Below, in pieces: positions 41,230 through 50,850 of a DNA stretch of 64,000 nt. Numbering within the stretch: the first letter of the stretch is position 1; every line of letters begins with the position of its first letter. The notes below the pieces were generated by a model that saw only the letters and a program-made list of their open reading frames with translations, had not been told where the DNA came from and ran no database searches. Source of the DNA: Nitzschia sp. pyKryTriq1 (Eukaryota; Bacillariophyta; Bacillariophyceae; Bacillariales; Bacillariaceae); assembly GCA_956465555.1 (NCBI GenBank), contig OY101121.1, forward strand, positions 1,078,722 to 1,142,721, written 5' to 3'. A program made the position numbers and the translations under genes.

Positions 41230-42033
41230 ATGTTTCGCCTTCGTCGCTTGCCGGTGCTTCTTTCTCTCGCCGCTTCTGCTGCTGTTTCTCACGCAGGACA
41301 ACAAGCTGCTTCCAACAAGACTGCCTTTGTGATTTCCAGTGCTGGTGCCATCCGAAACGTCGCTGATTCCGCAAGACAATCCATTCCACTCAATAGTGAG
41401 TCGAGCACAATGACATTCGACAAAGAGTACCCAGGCACTGCTGTGGAACGTATGATGGCTGTTCGAGCCCGAGTCGCACAGCTGGCAGAGGAAGATCTCA
41501 ATGGGCCGTGGGATGACGTTCGACGAAAGTTACTCTGGGCTGGTGGGCTCAGAGATTTGCCAGATGCCGTTCCTGGGCAGGGTTACACGGGGCATGCTTT
41601 CAATGATTACAACCACGTAGATTTGACCTGCATGGCTGAAAAAGTAAGCGATAACCAAAACGACGGATCCGTCCGAGAAATTGCTGTCGGAAACCTATTG
41701 GGACCGGGCATCCGTGCTGCTTCCTTACCTGAGCTTGGTCCTGGAGGCTCGTGGAGTACCTGTGCGAACGGCTCGAACAAGGATCCGCCCCAGGATGTTG
41801 CTCATGTCCAGTTTCGATCACGGATTGCATTCAAACTAGTTTGGGCCCCGAATCCCAATTTTGATACTTTCGTCTTGGTCGACGATGATGGAAAGGAATT
41901 GGCAAGGGGTACCCCCAGTGGTGATCTTCCAAGTATTCGGCAACGACAATTGAATTATGCCATTGTGCAGGGAGGAAAGTATGCCAAAGCAGCCGAAGCG
42001 ATTGCTGGCACTACCGGTACAGCGGCGGAGTAA
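41230..42033 (+). CDS. Secreted or organellar protein, family not recognised
   Basis: Single exon, 267 residues. It has a strong signal peptide (LPVLLSLAASAAVSHAG), then a Ser/Asn-rich stretch. A well-ordered domain follows from about residue 70: RARVAQLAEEDLNGPWDDVRRKLL, then LRDLPDAVPGQGYTGHAF, NDYNHVDLTCM, VGNLLGPGIRAASL, AHVQFRSRIAFKLVW and FDTFVLVDDDGKELARGTPSG. The Gly/Pro/Asp-rich 'PGQGYTGHAFNDYNHVDLT' block looks like a strongly conserved core with possible metal ligands (His, Asp, His). I do not recognise the family and assign no reaction. It is probably extracellular or vacuolar; no Phe is seen at the cleavage site, so plastid targeting is less likely. Confidence 0.7.
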   Translation: MFRLRRLPVLLSLAASAAVSHAGQQAASNKTAFVISSAGAIRNVADSARQSIPLNSESSTMTFDKEYPGTAVERMMAVRARVAQLAEEDLNGPWDDVRRKLLWAGGLRDLPDAVPGQGYTGHAFNDYNHVDLTCMAEKVSDNQNDGSVREIAVGNLLGPGIRAASLPELGPGGSWSTCANGSNKDPPQDVAHVQFRSRIAFKLVWAPNPNFDTFVLVDDDGKELARGTPSGDLPSIRQRQLNYAIVQGGKYAKAAEAIAGTTGTAAE

Positions 42034-42910
42034 GAAAGAGCAGGATACGGGCAGCATACTATAGATATGGTATGCGTAATCTTCGAGTATTTGCTAGCCC
42101 CCATTCCATGATTTGTGTTGAAGATTCGACTGATCTGAAGCGGATCTAGCTAGAGTAGAAGTCGAGTTGTTTTCCTCTACCTAGTAGAGCGCTACTTTTG
42201 ATTGTACCGTCGTCAGGACTATAGAGTGAGTAGTCCTCGTACTCGAGTACTATCGTGTCTCTCTACGAATACGTTGTAGTAGGCTGCTACTCGTATCATC
42301 TATTACCCGACCGTACCTGGTACAGTTAAGAGTAGTTGTATTGCAGCTGTCCCCTCTGGCTTACCAGGTACCAGTACAGGTACAGATGGTACCGGTGGGT
42401 ACGTACCAGCAGGTCTACTGTACTGATCGTTCCGGCGGAAGAGAGATTCATTGCTCTCGACCGTCAAGGTAGTAACTAAATTAGACAGTGCACTTTTTCG
42501 CTGCTTTACGATATACTACTATACTGTAGTAGTAGAGAGGGGAATACTGGAGCCGTTAGAGAGGAGAGGGGGCTTTGAAGGTACTGGTAGTTGAGGGGGC
42601 GTTCCTCCCTTCAGCAGTCGCCAAAAATAGTCATCTTTCAGTCATTTATGTCCGATCCCTCGCGCGCACAGTCAGTTGTTGTACGCTCTCTCCTCTCTCT
42701 ATTTTCTCATCTACTGCTGTACCGGTACGTAGTTATACTGTACCAGGTACCGGCGGGGTAGCTATTTGCTACTCTCTAGCTTTGTGAGTTGTTGCTGCTG
42801 CTGCTGCTGCTCTTATTGTGGCAGTATTTCTAACGCCCACACACGTTGAAACCACATTTCCTAGCCAGCTCCAGTGTCCATATTATATTTAAAAAATTCG
42901 CGTGTAGAGG
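42034..42910. other. Intergenic, rich in GTAC palindromes and CT tracts
   Basis: Positions 42300-42430 and 42715-42760 are crowded with GTACC/GGTAC palindromes. CT-rich runs lie between them and a GCT microsatellite at about 42790-42812. A TATATTTAAA-like box near 42885 may serve the next gene. Confidence 0.5.
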
Positions 42911-43819
42911 ATGTCCAATCCGGCGCCGAGCCCTCCACTGTCGTTCAAGTTCCGAATAATCCAACACAGGGATGACCCGACAGAAGGGCAAGCGCCGCAA
43001 GAAATTGGGGTCGACTGCACTGGGAGAGAAGTAAAACCGGCTGATTGGGTCACGGCGGGGGCCTTCATAGGAGATGGACTTGAGTCGCTCAAAGAGCAGG
43101 ACCTGGCGCAAATGATTCCAATTTACGAGAATACTGCATATGGAACTCCACCCGAGCAAACTAGCAAGCCAAGAAATCTTTGGTTGAAGGATGACCCAGA
43201 ATTGACTGACGAGACGCAGGATAAGCCTACGAGTCCGTACCAGAAGTATGGATGGCAACCGGTGTCGATTACTATCGAGCCAAATAAACCAAAAAAACAT
43301 GAAAAATGGAAAACTAAAAAGAAGGTTCTTGACATTGAAGAAATGGAAACGGAGCAGTGTCCGCTGTGGGATCCTCGAGTCGATAGTTACAAACCAAAAA
43401 TCGTTTCCTATTTCAAGCGAAGTGGTAATCCAATATTCGGTGAAGACTTTGCTCCTCCAGTAACCTTCGAATTCCGTGGCTTTACTGAGGCCCTTGGACT
43501 GTGTTGTCTGGCAACGAGCGACAGAAAAAAGTCAAAACGCACCATTGATTGGGTCCTTCAGCAGTATGGTGGCCTATCGGCAGAGGAACATTGTGTGGAC
43601 GCAATCAAACATACGATACGAGGAAAATTGAAATATGAAGTGCGCATATCAGGTGTAGCTGCAGGGGCACTCCGCGCAAGTGGGAATAAGCAAATTCTGT
43701 ACAAGCAGTTCCCTATCGATTTTGTATTTGAGTACAACAACATTGATCCCAAAACTGAAATGTCTGAAGACGTTGAGCTGGTCTACTATACCAATATAAT
43801 TGTCTCTAAATTAGAATAA
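42911..43819 (+). CDS. Unknown soluble protein, 302 residues
   Basis: Single exon with no signal peptide or membrane span. The sequence is hydrophilic, with a Pro-rich start, a GAFIGDGLESLKEQDLAQMI helix, a Lys-rich segment (KPKKHEKWKTKKKV, about 127-140) and an ordered second half. That half includes CPLWDPRVDSYKPKIVSYF, VTFEFRGFTEALGLCC, TIDWVLQQYGGLSAEEH, LKYEVRISGVAAGALRASG and FPIDFVFEYNNIDP. Alternating strands and helices suggest a globular alpha/beta domain. I do not recognise it. It stands alone between GTAC-rich spacers. The start is the first ATG after a TATA-like box about 25 bases upstream, which would leave an unusually short leader. Confidence 0.65.
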   Translation: MSNPAPSPPLSFKFRIIQHRDDPTEGQAPQEIGVDCTGREVKPADWVTAGAFIGDGLESLKEQDLAQMIPIYENTAYGTPPEQTSKPRNLWLKDDPELTDETQDKPTSPYQKYGWQPVSITIEPNKPKKHEKWKTKKKVLDIEEMETEQCPLWDPRVDSYKPKIVSYFKRSGNPIFGEDFAPPVTFEFRGFTEALGLCCLATSDRKKSKRTIDWVLQQYGGLSAEEHCVDAIKHTIRGKLKYEVRISGVAAGALRASGNKQILYKQFPIDFVFEYNNIDPKTEMSEDVELVYYTNIIVSKLE

Positions 43820-44090
43820 TGTGATGGCTGCAATTGTGACGTTGCTTAAAGCATCATGAATCACCTCTCATAGTCACGGGGCGGGACCCCGGCGAAGTTT
43901 ACAGGGGCAGGACCTCTCTACAGTACGCTTAAAGTAGTCGATGAGATGTGCCGGTAGAGACCAGTGCGTTACTTGTACTGTAGATACAAGAGGGTAGACG
44001 ACTCGATTCGAACGTAAAAGATTTCTGTTTCATTCTTTCAAATTTTAAAAAATGCCAATTGATCTATCGACCGCAACAGGCCCCTCTTCT

Positions 44091-45735
44091 CTAGTGGACC
44101 ATACCCCTCATGGAGACTCCCTCTTTCATTCGAGCACTCGTAACATTGACCGCAATCTCGTCCAAAGCAAAGGCCAGCTGTTGCATAGCTTGGTACTTTT
44201 GCATCAACATATCGTCTGGATCCATAGACTTGCCAAAAAAGCCCACCTTACCGGTAGACGCTACAGTTGTCGACGCGGAGCCATCCGTTGACGGAGGAGG
44301 GCCCTTTTCCGCTTTTTTAAGTAGCACACCATGGACTTGATCAATCTGGCCCTCCAACGTTCCATCCAAAATCAGTCCTACCAAGAGATTTTCGACATCA
44401 GCAACCGGGATATCATTAAGTTCTTTCGCGATTGCAGGGAGCGAAATGCGAGTGTATGGCCGAATGACGCGTCGTAAGACTTGTGTTCGAATGGTTCGAA
44501 GTAGATCCTCGACATGCTCTCTGACGAACTCATCTTCCATGATTCGCCCCGTATTCTGCTTGAGAATCCGTTCGAACCGCTGGATTTCGTTGTTGTGAAA
44601 TGCCTGAACTAGATTTGTCATGGCCGTGATTTCAGGATCGTCGCGATATGGCCTTGCTTCCTGACTATGAAATGGGTTGACAGTTGTTTGTGACAGCATG
44701 CTTGCAAGCACCAAATACTTCAGGCATCGCAATCGACTTGGATCACCAGCCTCGTCGTAGCTCTTGAAGGCTTGGAAGAAGGTCTTTCCCGCCGCCTCGT
44801 ATTCCTTGGCAGCCATGTGCATCTTGCCTCCAAGCTCTTGAATCAGTGCGAGTGTTCGAGGATGCGGAATTCCACCTCTTACAGCCATGGCCTTGTTGAA
44901 GACATCTCGAAGCTTCTTGTTGTCTTTTTGTCTCGAATACAATTGGATTTGTAGTGCGTAGACTTCCATGGATTGAGTCGATGATCCAGTAGAGGAGTCG
45001 GCCGTCTGTGTCGTCTTGAGATCGCGCAGGACTTGTTGCAGTTTAGCCGTCTCATTCATTTCGTACAATAATTGGCCATATTTCAGGTTGGTCTTGAACC
45101 ACAGTCTCTCGTTAGGACAAGATCCAGTCGAAGGCCGAAAAACCTTGAGTGTGGCATCGTAAACCTCCAAAGCCAACTTTTGAGGGTCCAATTGGTTGCT
45201 GGAAGAGCTTCCACCACCCGAGGGACGTGGGACCCCTTGATACATCGAACTGACACGCTCTAGCATTCCACTGATTCCTTTTTCCACAGCATTCGGACTC
45301 ACATCCCCTTCAGCAATGCACTCTAGCAGCCGGTGGTAGTGTCGCATCATTTCGGCAGAATTCCCACTGCGCAAGTGCAATTTGACGAGTTGCTTCATAC
45401 TCTTGTAGGACCACTGTCCGTATTTTTTCTCACTTCCCTTGCTAGACAGCTCTTCGTGCTCCTGGATGATGACTTGCTCGAAGGAGTCCGCGGCTTCTTT
45501 CAAGTCGTCTTCGCGAAGTCCCTTACTATTGTAGTACGCATTCTCTAGAGCCACTTCGCCATCATCGGCCTCTTCCTCCTCATCCGTGTACTGGAGGCCT
45601 GGAAGCAAGGAACAAGAATGGTGAGAATTTGCGTTCTTACTGCAACTGCAACGGTGTCGACGACTAGGGGGTCATACCTTCTTCCTCCATCTCATCATCA
45701 TCGTACTCGTATTCATATTCCTCGTCGTCAGACAT
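44091..45735 (-). CDS. CSN2: COP9 signalosome subunit 2
   Basis: CSN2 (TRIP15, Alien) is the CSN subunit that grips the cullin-Rbx1 end during removal of NEDD8 from SCF-type ligases. Exon 1 (45735-45678) encodes the acidic start MSDDEEYEYEYDDDEMEEE, typical of CSN2. A 79-nt GTATGA...CAG intron splits a Gly codon, and exon 2 is 45598-44091. The protein is about 521 residues. Family blocks are VALENAYYNSKGLREDD, NERLWFKTNLKYGQLL, VYALQIQLYSRQKDNKKL, GGKMHMAAKEYE, CLKYLVLASML and NPFHSQEARPYRDDPEI. The PCI/winged-helix end has LLRTIRTQVLRRVIRPYTRISLP and VENLLVGLILDGTLEGQIDQVHGVL. It ends about 60 residues longer than animal CSN2. Confidence 0.95.
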
Positions 45736-45976
45736 GATTTCTCTTTTGTTTCTCTTTCAACGTATTTGACTCTCTGTGCTTGATGACGATGATGATTCGG
45801 CAAACAACAGCCGCAATTTAGCGTCCCTCTGATTGCTTGTGCTGAACCGGTAGACTGTCAGTACAGTAGGTGACAACGAAAAATGGTCCTCATGGTGAAT
45901 GGTGAAATCCACTCTTTCCTCGTCGCTCCTTCCCTTGTCAGTTGTTCTCGTTGCATAAACCGCTTTGCGCGAGAGC

Positions 45977-46126
45977 GGGGCCACAAAAATATTTTTCATC
46001 TTTTTCCGCTTTCAACGCGCATTTGCGCGGTGAAACCAAAACCGCGATTTTCATTTTTGGGTAAAACGCTCAACACGCAAATGCGCGGAGAAAGCGGAAA
46101 AAGGTGAAAAATATTTTTGTGGCCCC
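45977..46126. mobile_element. 150-bp palindromic MITE-like element
   Basis: Two arms of about 50 bases are reverse complements with only some five mismatches. The first 22 bases are identical, starting GGGGCCACAAAAATATTT. Inside each arm is CGCGCATTTGCG, itself nearly palindromic. The short AT-rich centre makes a long cruciform or hairpin. There is no ORF and no clear target duplication, and the parent family is not known. Confidence 0.75.
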
Positions 46127-46129
46127 GGT

Positions 46130-46870
46130 TAGATGGGCCGGTGGCGGAACCACTTCAACCTCGTCTTCATCCTCCTCTGTTTCCTCATTTAATCCTTGAA
46201 CAAGGCGTTCCATCTCGGCACGACGGTTGGTTTGTTCCAAGAGGACTTCAGCCATAGGGCGGAAACCAGTAGCCCCAACCTTTCCGTGCTTGGTGGGGCC
46301 CTTGACGCCAAGATGACGAGCATAAGCTCCAGCAGCATCTTCTCGGTCTCCTTCGGATCTCTTGCGGGGATGTCCCTTGGTCTTGCACAAGCCAGCCGGA
46401 CGTCCACAAGCCACAAAGGCCTCAGTTCCGTCCGGTTAGTTGTCTTGAGTAGGACACGACAGGTGTCCTCATCCAAGATCACTTCCTCCGCCACTTCATC
46501 GCCGTCTGTCTTGTGCTGTTGAGATCCATCAAAACGGAGAGCATGTGTGCTGCTGGCTTCCAAGAGGAGATGCGTGGCAAGCCGTGAAGCCGCGGTCTGG
46601 CGACGTGACCGTCATGGGAACCTTGGAGTACGGGTTGTCTTGGACCTCGGTACCGAAATGTTGCAATTGGTTTAGGTTGAATAGGCTGTGGTCCAAAGTC
46701 GGCATGTACAGTCACGTAGACTCTGGTACACTTTCTACGTAGATTGTAGAACTGAAAATACAAAGATCTCGTCGACCGACATCTTACAAGCAAACCAAAA
46801 CCAAATAGTTTAAAGCTCACAATATTAGAAAGCAATCGATTATATCTCGACACGTGTGGCCACCGTTGCC
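46130..46870 (-). pseudogene. Decayed coding remnant of unknown family
   Basis: The minus strand keeps protein-like composition but shifts between frames. Recognisable stretches are EVAEEVILDEDTCRVLLKTT, then in another frame CGRPAGLCKTKGHPRK, RKRSEGDREDAAGAYARHLG, GKVGATGFRPMAEVLLEQ and RRAEMERLVQGLNEETEED. The Cys/Gly/His spacing hints at a zinc-binding segment. I do not recognise the family. It could be a relic of a mobile element or of a host gene, and the MITE-like palindrome abuts its end. Confidence 0.45.
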
Positions 46871-47678
46871 CCAATCTCCAAGTACGTCGTCACATCGGAG
46901 CCCCGCGTAGTTGAAGAGGTTGGAAGTGGTGAGGACTCGAACGAGTCATCTGATCCCAAAACTAGACATTTCTGGCCATCCGTTGGAAATGACCAAAACA
47001 GAAGATCAACGAAAAGGAGCAGTGACGATGGCACACAAATCTTTCGACCATCGAGATCGAGATATTACATTAGTTGAAAAGCTTGCTCTACGAGTAAGCC
47101 AATAGAAATTTTAAGGCCACCCACCCACCCGGGCGATCTCTCAGGTCGCTTGGGTCAACCGCGCCCCGGTAACACGGAGCCCCTTACGCCCAATCAATAC
47201 TAGCACGTTCTGACACACTACAACTGACATACCGTACTAGCGAAGGGCAGGCGTAAGGGGTTCGAGAACTAGAAACTCCAAAAGGTATTCGGAGCCCCGC
47301 GTCGACAGTACTGGTACTGGCATGTACCGACCAGTACCGGTACAATTGGAGCACTTGGGTTCTCCATTCAAATGTACCTCCCTGGTACAGCTAGCAGCAT
47401 CGGTAGTGTACGTACCAGGTACAAGTACATCGGGATGGTGCAACAAGTAATAGTAACGATAGGCCTACCGGTACACATCCCCATCGGCAGACAGGGTGCC
47501 AATAAAGCACCCAGCACCCAGCTTGTTCCATCATGGGGATGAGCGGACTTTTCAATGAAGTTAAGGCAACTGGCAAAAATAGGAATAGTCCATAGACATG
47601 AAATAATGATAATATATTCTATCGTGTACGTTCTTCTATGGTGATTTCTAATGAAGGATATTTTGAGAAGCATGCTCT
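46871..47678. other. Intergenic
   Basis: Holds GTAC-palindrome clusters at 47305-47430 and an 11-bp inverted repeat (CCCCTTACGCC) at 47180 and 47250. No gene was recognised. Confidence 0.45.
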
Positions 47679-48362
47679 TCAAGAATGCTTGCAAACTTCT
47701 CCTTTCTCATCGAGGAGGATACTAGTAGGATGACCTATTCTTCTGTAGCCCTCGCTCATCTGCTCCAATATGTTCATGGCTGTCACTTCATCGTCGAGCC
47801 CAAATGCGTATGCAATGTGCTCGTGACCCTCTCGCACAGTAGCCTCTTGATACTTTCTTGCGATTGCTGCTTGATCATCAATTTGCATCAATATTTGCTT
47901 GTCTTGTTCCCTCAAAACTGCGATCAAAACCTTCATTCTGCTCCTTTGACGTTCAAACATAGCTTCTCGTGGCATATACTCGAGTCCTCTGATGCAGTAG
48001 TTGTGTCCCCTTCCTTGAAGCATCTTTGATACCAAGTGGGTATACTTTTTCTTCCTCTCGACGCATTCGCTTTCGTTGTACCAGCAAGCTGCGATCTCAT
48101 CAGTAGAGTAATCACGAATATGAAGCACAAACTTGATATCGCAACTCTCTGCAAACGAGATTTTCTTCGGAGGTGATGATATTTGTTCTGCCGAAGAAAT
48201 TGATTTTCGTCGTTGACTTTCATCTTCAGGGCTGCTCGTCTTATGATGCTTGCAAGCAATGACGCTGGGGCTGAGTTCTTCGTCCCTCTCTACTAGAAAC
48301 TCCCCATCTTGGTCTGTGAGAAACAATGGAACAGATAGTTTAGTTTTCTTGTCTTGGCCCAT
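47679..48362 (-). CDS. Diatom-type hypothetical protein (conserved RGLE-motif family)
   Basis: Single exon, 227 residues, with no signal peptide. A Ser/Lys-rich N-terminus (1-75) is followed by the core: VLHIRDYSTDEIAACWYNESE, then RGHNYCIRGLEYMPREAMFERQRSRM, VLIAVLREQDKQ, and helices up to AYAFGLDDEVTAMNILEQM. The 'YT..E...CWY......I......CIRGLE......R...R....AVL.EQ..Q' pattern is, as I recall, a widely expanded family of diatom proteins without known function. The charged helical content suggests a cytosolic or nuclear protein. Family assignment rests on memory of the motif, not on a search. Confidence 0.65.
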   Translation of the reverse strand: MGQDKKTKLSVPLFLTDQDGEFLVERDEELSPSVIACKHHKTSSPEDESQRRKSISSAEQISSPPKKISFAESCDIKFVLHIRDYSTDEIAACWYNESECVERKKKYTHLVSKMLQGRGHNYCIRGLEYMPREAMFERQRSRMKVLIAVLREQDKQILMQIDDQAAIARKYQEATVREGHEHIAYAFGLDDEVTAMNILEQMSEGYRRIGHPTSILLDEKGEVCKHS

Positions 48363-49319
48363 GATACTGTTGAGTTGAACCTTTGTGTTTTGTCTTGATA
48401 GTTGTTATGAGCAGACGAGAGTGCAACCAAGCACCGGCAGTCTTTGTTGTATGTGATCGATGATCGACGATCGATGATGCCCGCATGCAGGACATCATCT
48501 TTTCTTTTTGTTCTATTGTCTTCATTCACCACACGAACGACTGGCGGGGAGGTTTTTTGGATTCTTTTATGACACGGCGAACTTCCGCTTGAAGTTCTAC
48601 CTTGATTTTGTTTAATAAAATGACTTCGGATGGAACGAAGAATCAATCACTGATTATTCGCAGGGCCTTTTCAATTTTCGTGAAGACGGGTTCAATCAAG
48701 TACATGACTCTAAAGATACAAGTACCTTGTACAGTACTACAAGTAGATGGCGAAAGCCCTTCGGTAGTACCGGTACAGGCACTCGCCATACTGACTCGGT
48801 ACGGTGCTGGTACGAGTGATCGAGGGTAGGTGCTCTCTCCACTGGTGTGGAAAAACGACCGGGAAAGTTCCGGGCAGAGAACCATACCCAATAGTTCTCT
48901 GGTTCCGGGAGCCCAGGGAACAGAATTATTCTGCAGGGATGATTCATTATTCTCGTACGTATCCCTCATCAGGAGACACAAAAGCTCGTGGCAACCAGGC
49001 AGGATAAACAATAACACGGTCAAAGTGACCTCTTTTATCGAAATCTCTGCCTATCGAACTTCGGAGATTGGTTCTCTTTACTCGAACCTATGTAACGGTA
49101 CGTGTACAGGAGCAGGTCCCATCCTATTGTCTCTGGGCGAAAAGAGTCCTCTGAGTCAATCTCTGGACTGTCTGCTGGCGTACTGTCGTTCCGGCGCACG
49201 TACACCCTCCAGCGTCTCTCTACTCTAGCTAGAGTAGAGAGAGGTACTGTAGTATGTAGCTAAATATGTAGTAGTAGTTGAAGTAGATGATTTGGCCAGA
49301 GAAAACACCAAGTTTAGAG
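48363..49319. other. Intergenic
   Basis: Between two leftward genes. It has GTAC-rich DNA at 48720-48820 and a CT/AG-rich spot at 49205-49245. No gene was recognised. Confidence 0.4.
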
Positions 49320-50345
49320 CTACTTACTGTTCGCTGCAGAGATCGGATACGGGGAGCCGTTCGTTTCCTCGGTCGAAAACTCTTTCCCACCGTGGTAGAA
49401 TTTTTTCCCAACCTCAACCCCAAGTGGGGAACCAATACTTTCCCCCCGATCTATGCATTCCAAAGCTTTCTGAAAAGAATACACGGGTTCCCAACCCAAT
49501 TTCTTTCGAGCATGTTCGTTGCTATATACTCGATCAATGCTGTCAAAGAATTTGAACTTCGCCTTGTCGTATATTCGTTCCATGCTGGGAAAGTAAGAAA
49601 CCACCACTGTTTGGGCGTCTGCATATAATCTAGGAAGATCTTCAACCCGAAATGGGCTTGTCCCCGAGATTATAAATCGATCAAAACCAATTTCAGATGC
49701 CTTGTCAATTGCAATCCGATGCGCTGTGACCATATCGTAAATATCTGCTCTCCTAAACAACAGCTCGTTAGCTTTCAAATTATCCGAGGAACAAAAGTCA
49801 CGCGCTTCTTTGCTGTCGTCATCCTCTGGGAAAAAGCGAGATACCTTGAGTACGAGGGAAGGCAGCTGATAGAGCCGATAGTAGAGGTGGCACAAGTCCT
49901 CTGCCGCTAATTTTGTGATGCCATATATGTTCTTTGGCCTCGGACGTACGGATTCGTCAATCCAAACCGCACATTCTACTCCCGGCTCAGGTTTGAGTGC
50001 GTCACCAAACGAGCTCGTAGTGGATGTAAAGATGAAAGCCTTGACTGTTCCTACTCTAACAGCCGACTCAAGCAAATTCAATGTCCCTGTGATGTTAACA
50101 TTCACAAAGTCTTGGCGAGTATGCGTTTCAACGTGAGGCTTGTGCAATGAAGCTGTGTGAATGACTGCTGTCACACCTTCCATTGCCTGGTTGCAAATGT
50201 CAGGATCCACAATTGTTCCGACAATATCCGTAAAAGCAGATGCTTGAATATCCAATCCTCGGACGCCTTCCCCAAACTCCTCTCGTAGCACACGGACTAG
50301 TGCTTCTCCTAGGTGCCCTGCTGATCCTGTCACCAATATCGTCAT
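49320..50345 (-). CDS. NAD-dependent epimerase/dehydratase family protein (extended SDR)
   Basis: Single exon, 341 residues. The N-terminus MTILVTGSAGHLGEALVRVL holds the extended-SDR dinucleotide motif (TGxxGxxG). It is followed by an Asp ending strand 2 (GLDIQA), VIHTASLHKP, NVNITGTLNLLESAV, the catalytic Ser/Thr in IFTSTTSSFGD, and YGITKLAAEDL with catalytic Tyr and Lys. The C-terminal substrate part includes FIISGTSPFRVEDLP and ARKKLGWEPVYSFQKAL, typical of nucleotide-sugar epimerases and related dehydratases. The Asp after strand 2 favours NAD. The exact substrate is unknown. No targeting signal was seen. Product length is normal for the family. Confidence 0.88.
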   Translation of the reverse strand: MTILVTGSAGHLGEALVRVLREEFGEGVRGLDIQASAFTDIVGTIVDPDICNQAMEGVTAVIHTASLHKPHVETHTRQDFVNVNITGTLNLLESAVRVGTVKAFIFTSTTSSFGDALKPEPGVECAVWIDESVRPRPKNIYGITKLAAEDLCHLYYRLYQLPSLVLKVSRFFPEDDDSKEARDFCSSDNLKANELLFRRADIYDMVTAHRIAIDKASEIGFDRFIISGTSPFRVEDLPRLYADAQTVVVSYFPSMERIYDKAKFKFFDSIDRVYSNEHARKKLGWEPVYSFQKALECIDRGESIGSPLGVEVGKKFYHGGKEFSTEETNGSPYPISAANSK

Positions 50346-50850
50346 TTTGTCTCACTAGTGTACTTGTATTCGGAAGGACGACTCCTTGTTTTGTGGTCGA
50401 GAGTTTCTTTTTTCCTTCTCGCCATTACGAGCTACAGTACTCGTACACGCGGGTGGTGATCGATGTTGCGAAACTTGCGCATCTTTTGCCCCTGAGCTAC
50501 ATCGATGAAATGTGATCCACCATATTATATTTGAAAATAATACAAAGTTTGCTCAGGGGTCACTGACTACGGCCTCCCATGCGCCCGGTGCGCCCCCTTT
50601 CTCCCGAATTCTATCTGATCCCAATCTACCGGTACATGGTACGATAGTACTGTACCGGTATCCCCTTCGAAAATGTTTTGGATAGCTTTCTCCCTCTTCC
50701 TCTCTCTACTAGAGAGACTTCTCGTACCACTCTAGCTTGAGAGTAAAGGACGCTACTACAACGACTTCTAATTGATATCTATAGAACTTGAGCCAAAACT
50801 TAGTAAAATAGAAAACAACACTCCTCCGTTGAGGGAAAGAGTCCTTAACC
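50346..50850. other. Intergenic
   Basis: Spacer between two leftward genes with a GTAC cluster near 50625-50665 and CT-rich DNA at 50685-50740. No gene was recognised. Confidence 0.4.

Noticed and set aside
47180-47260. 11-bp inverted repeat as a terminator or element end
   Set aside because: Short, 59 bases apart, with no supporting target duplication or neighbouring structure.
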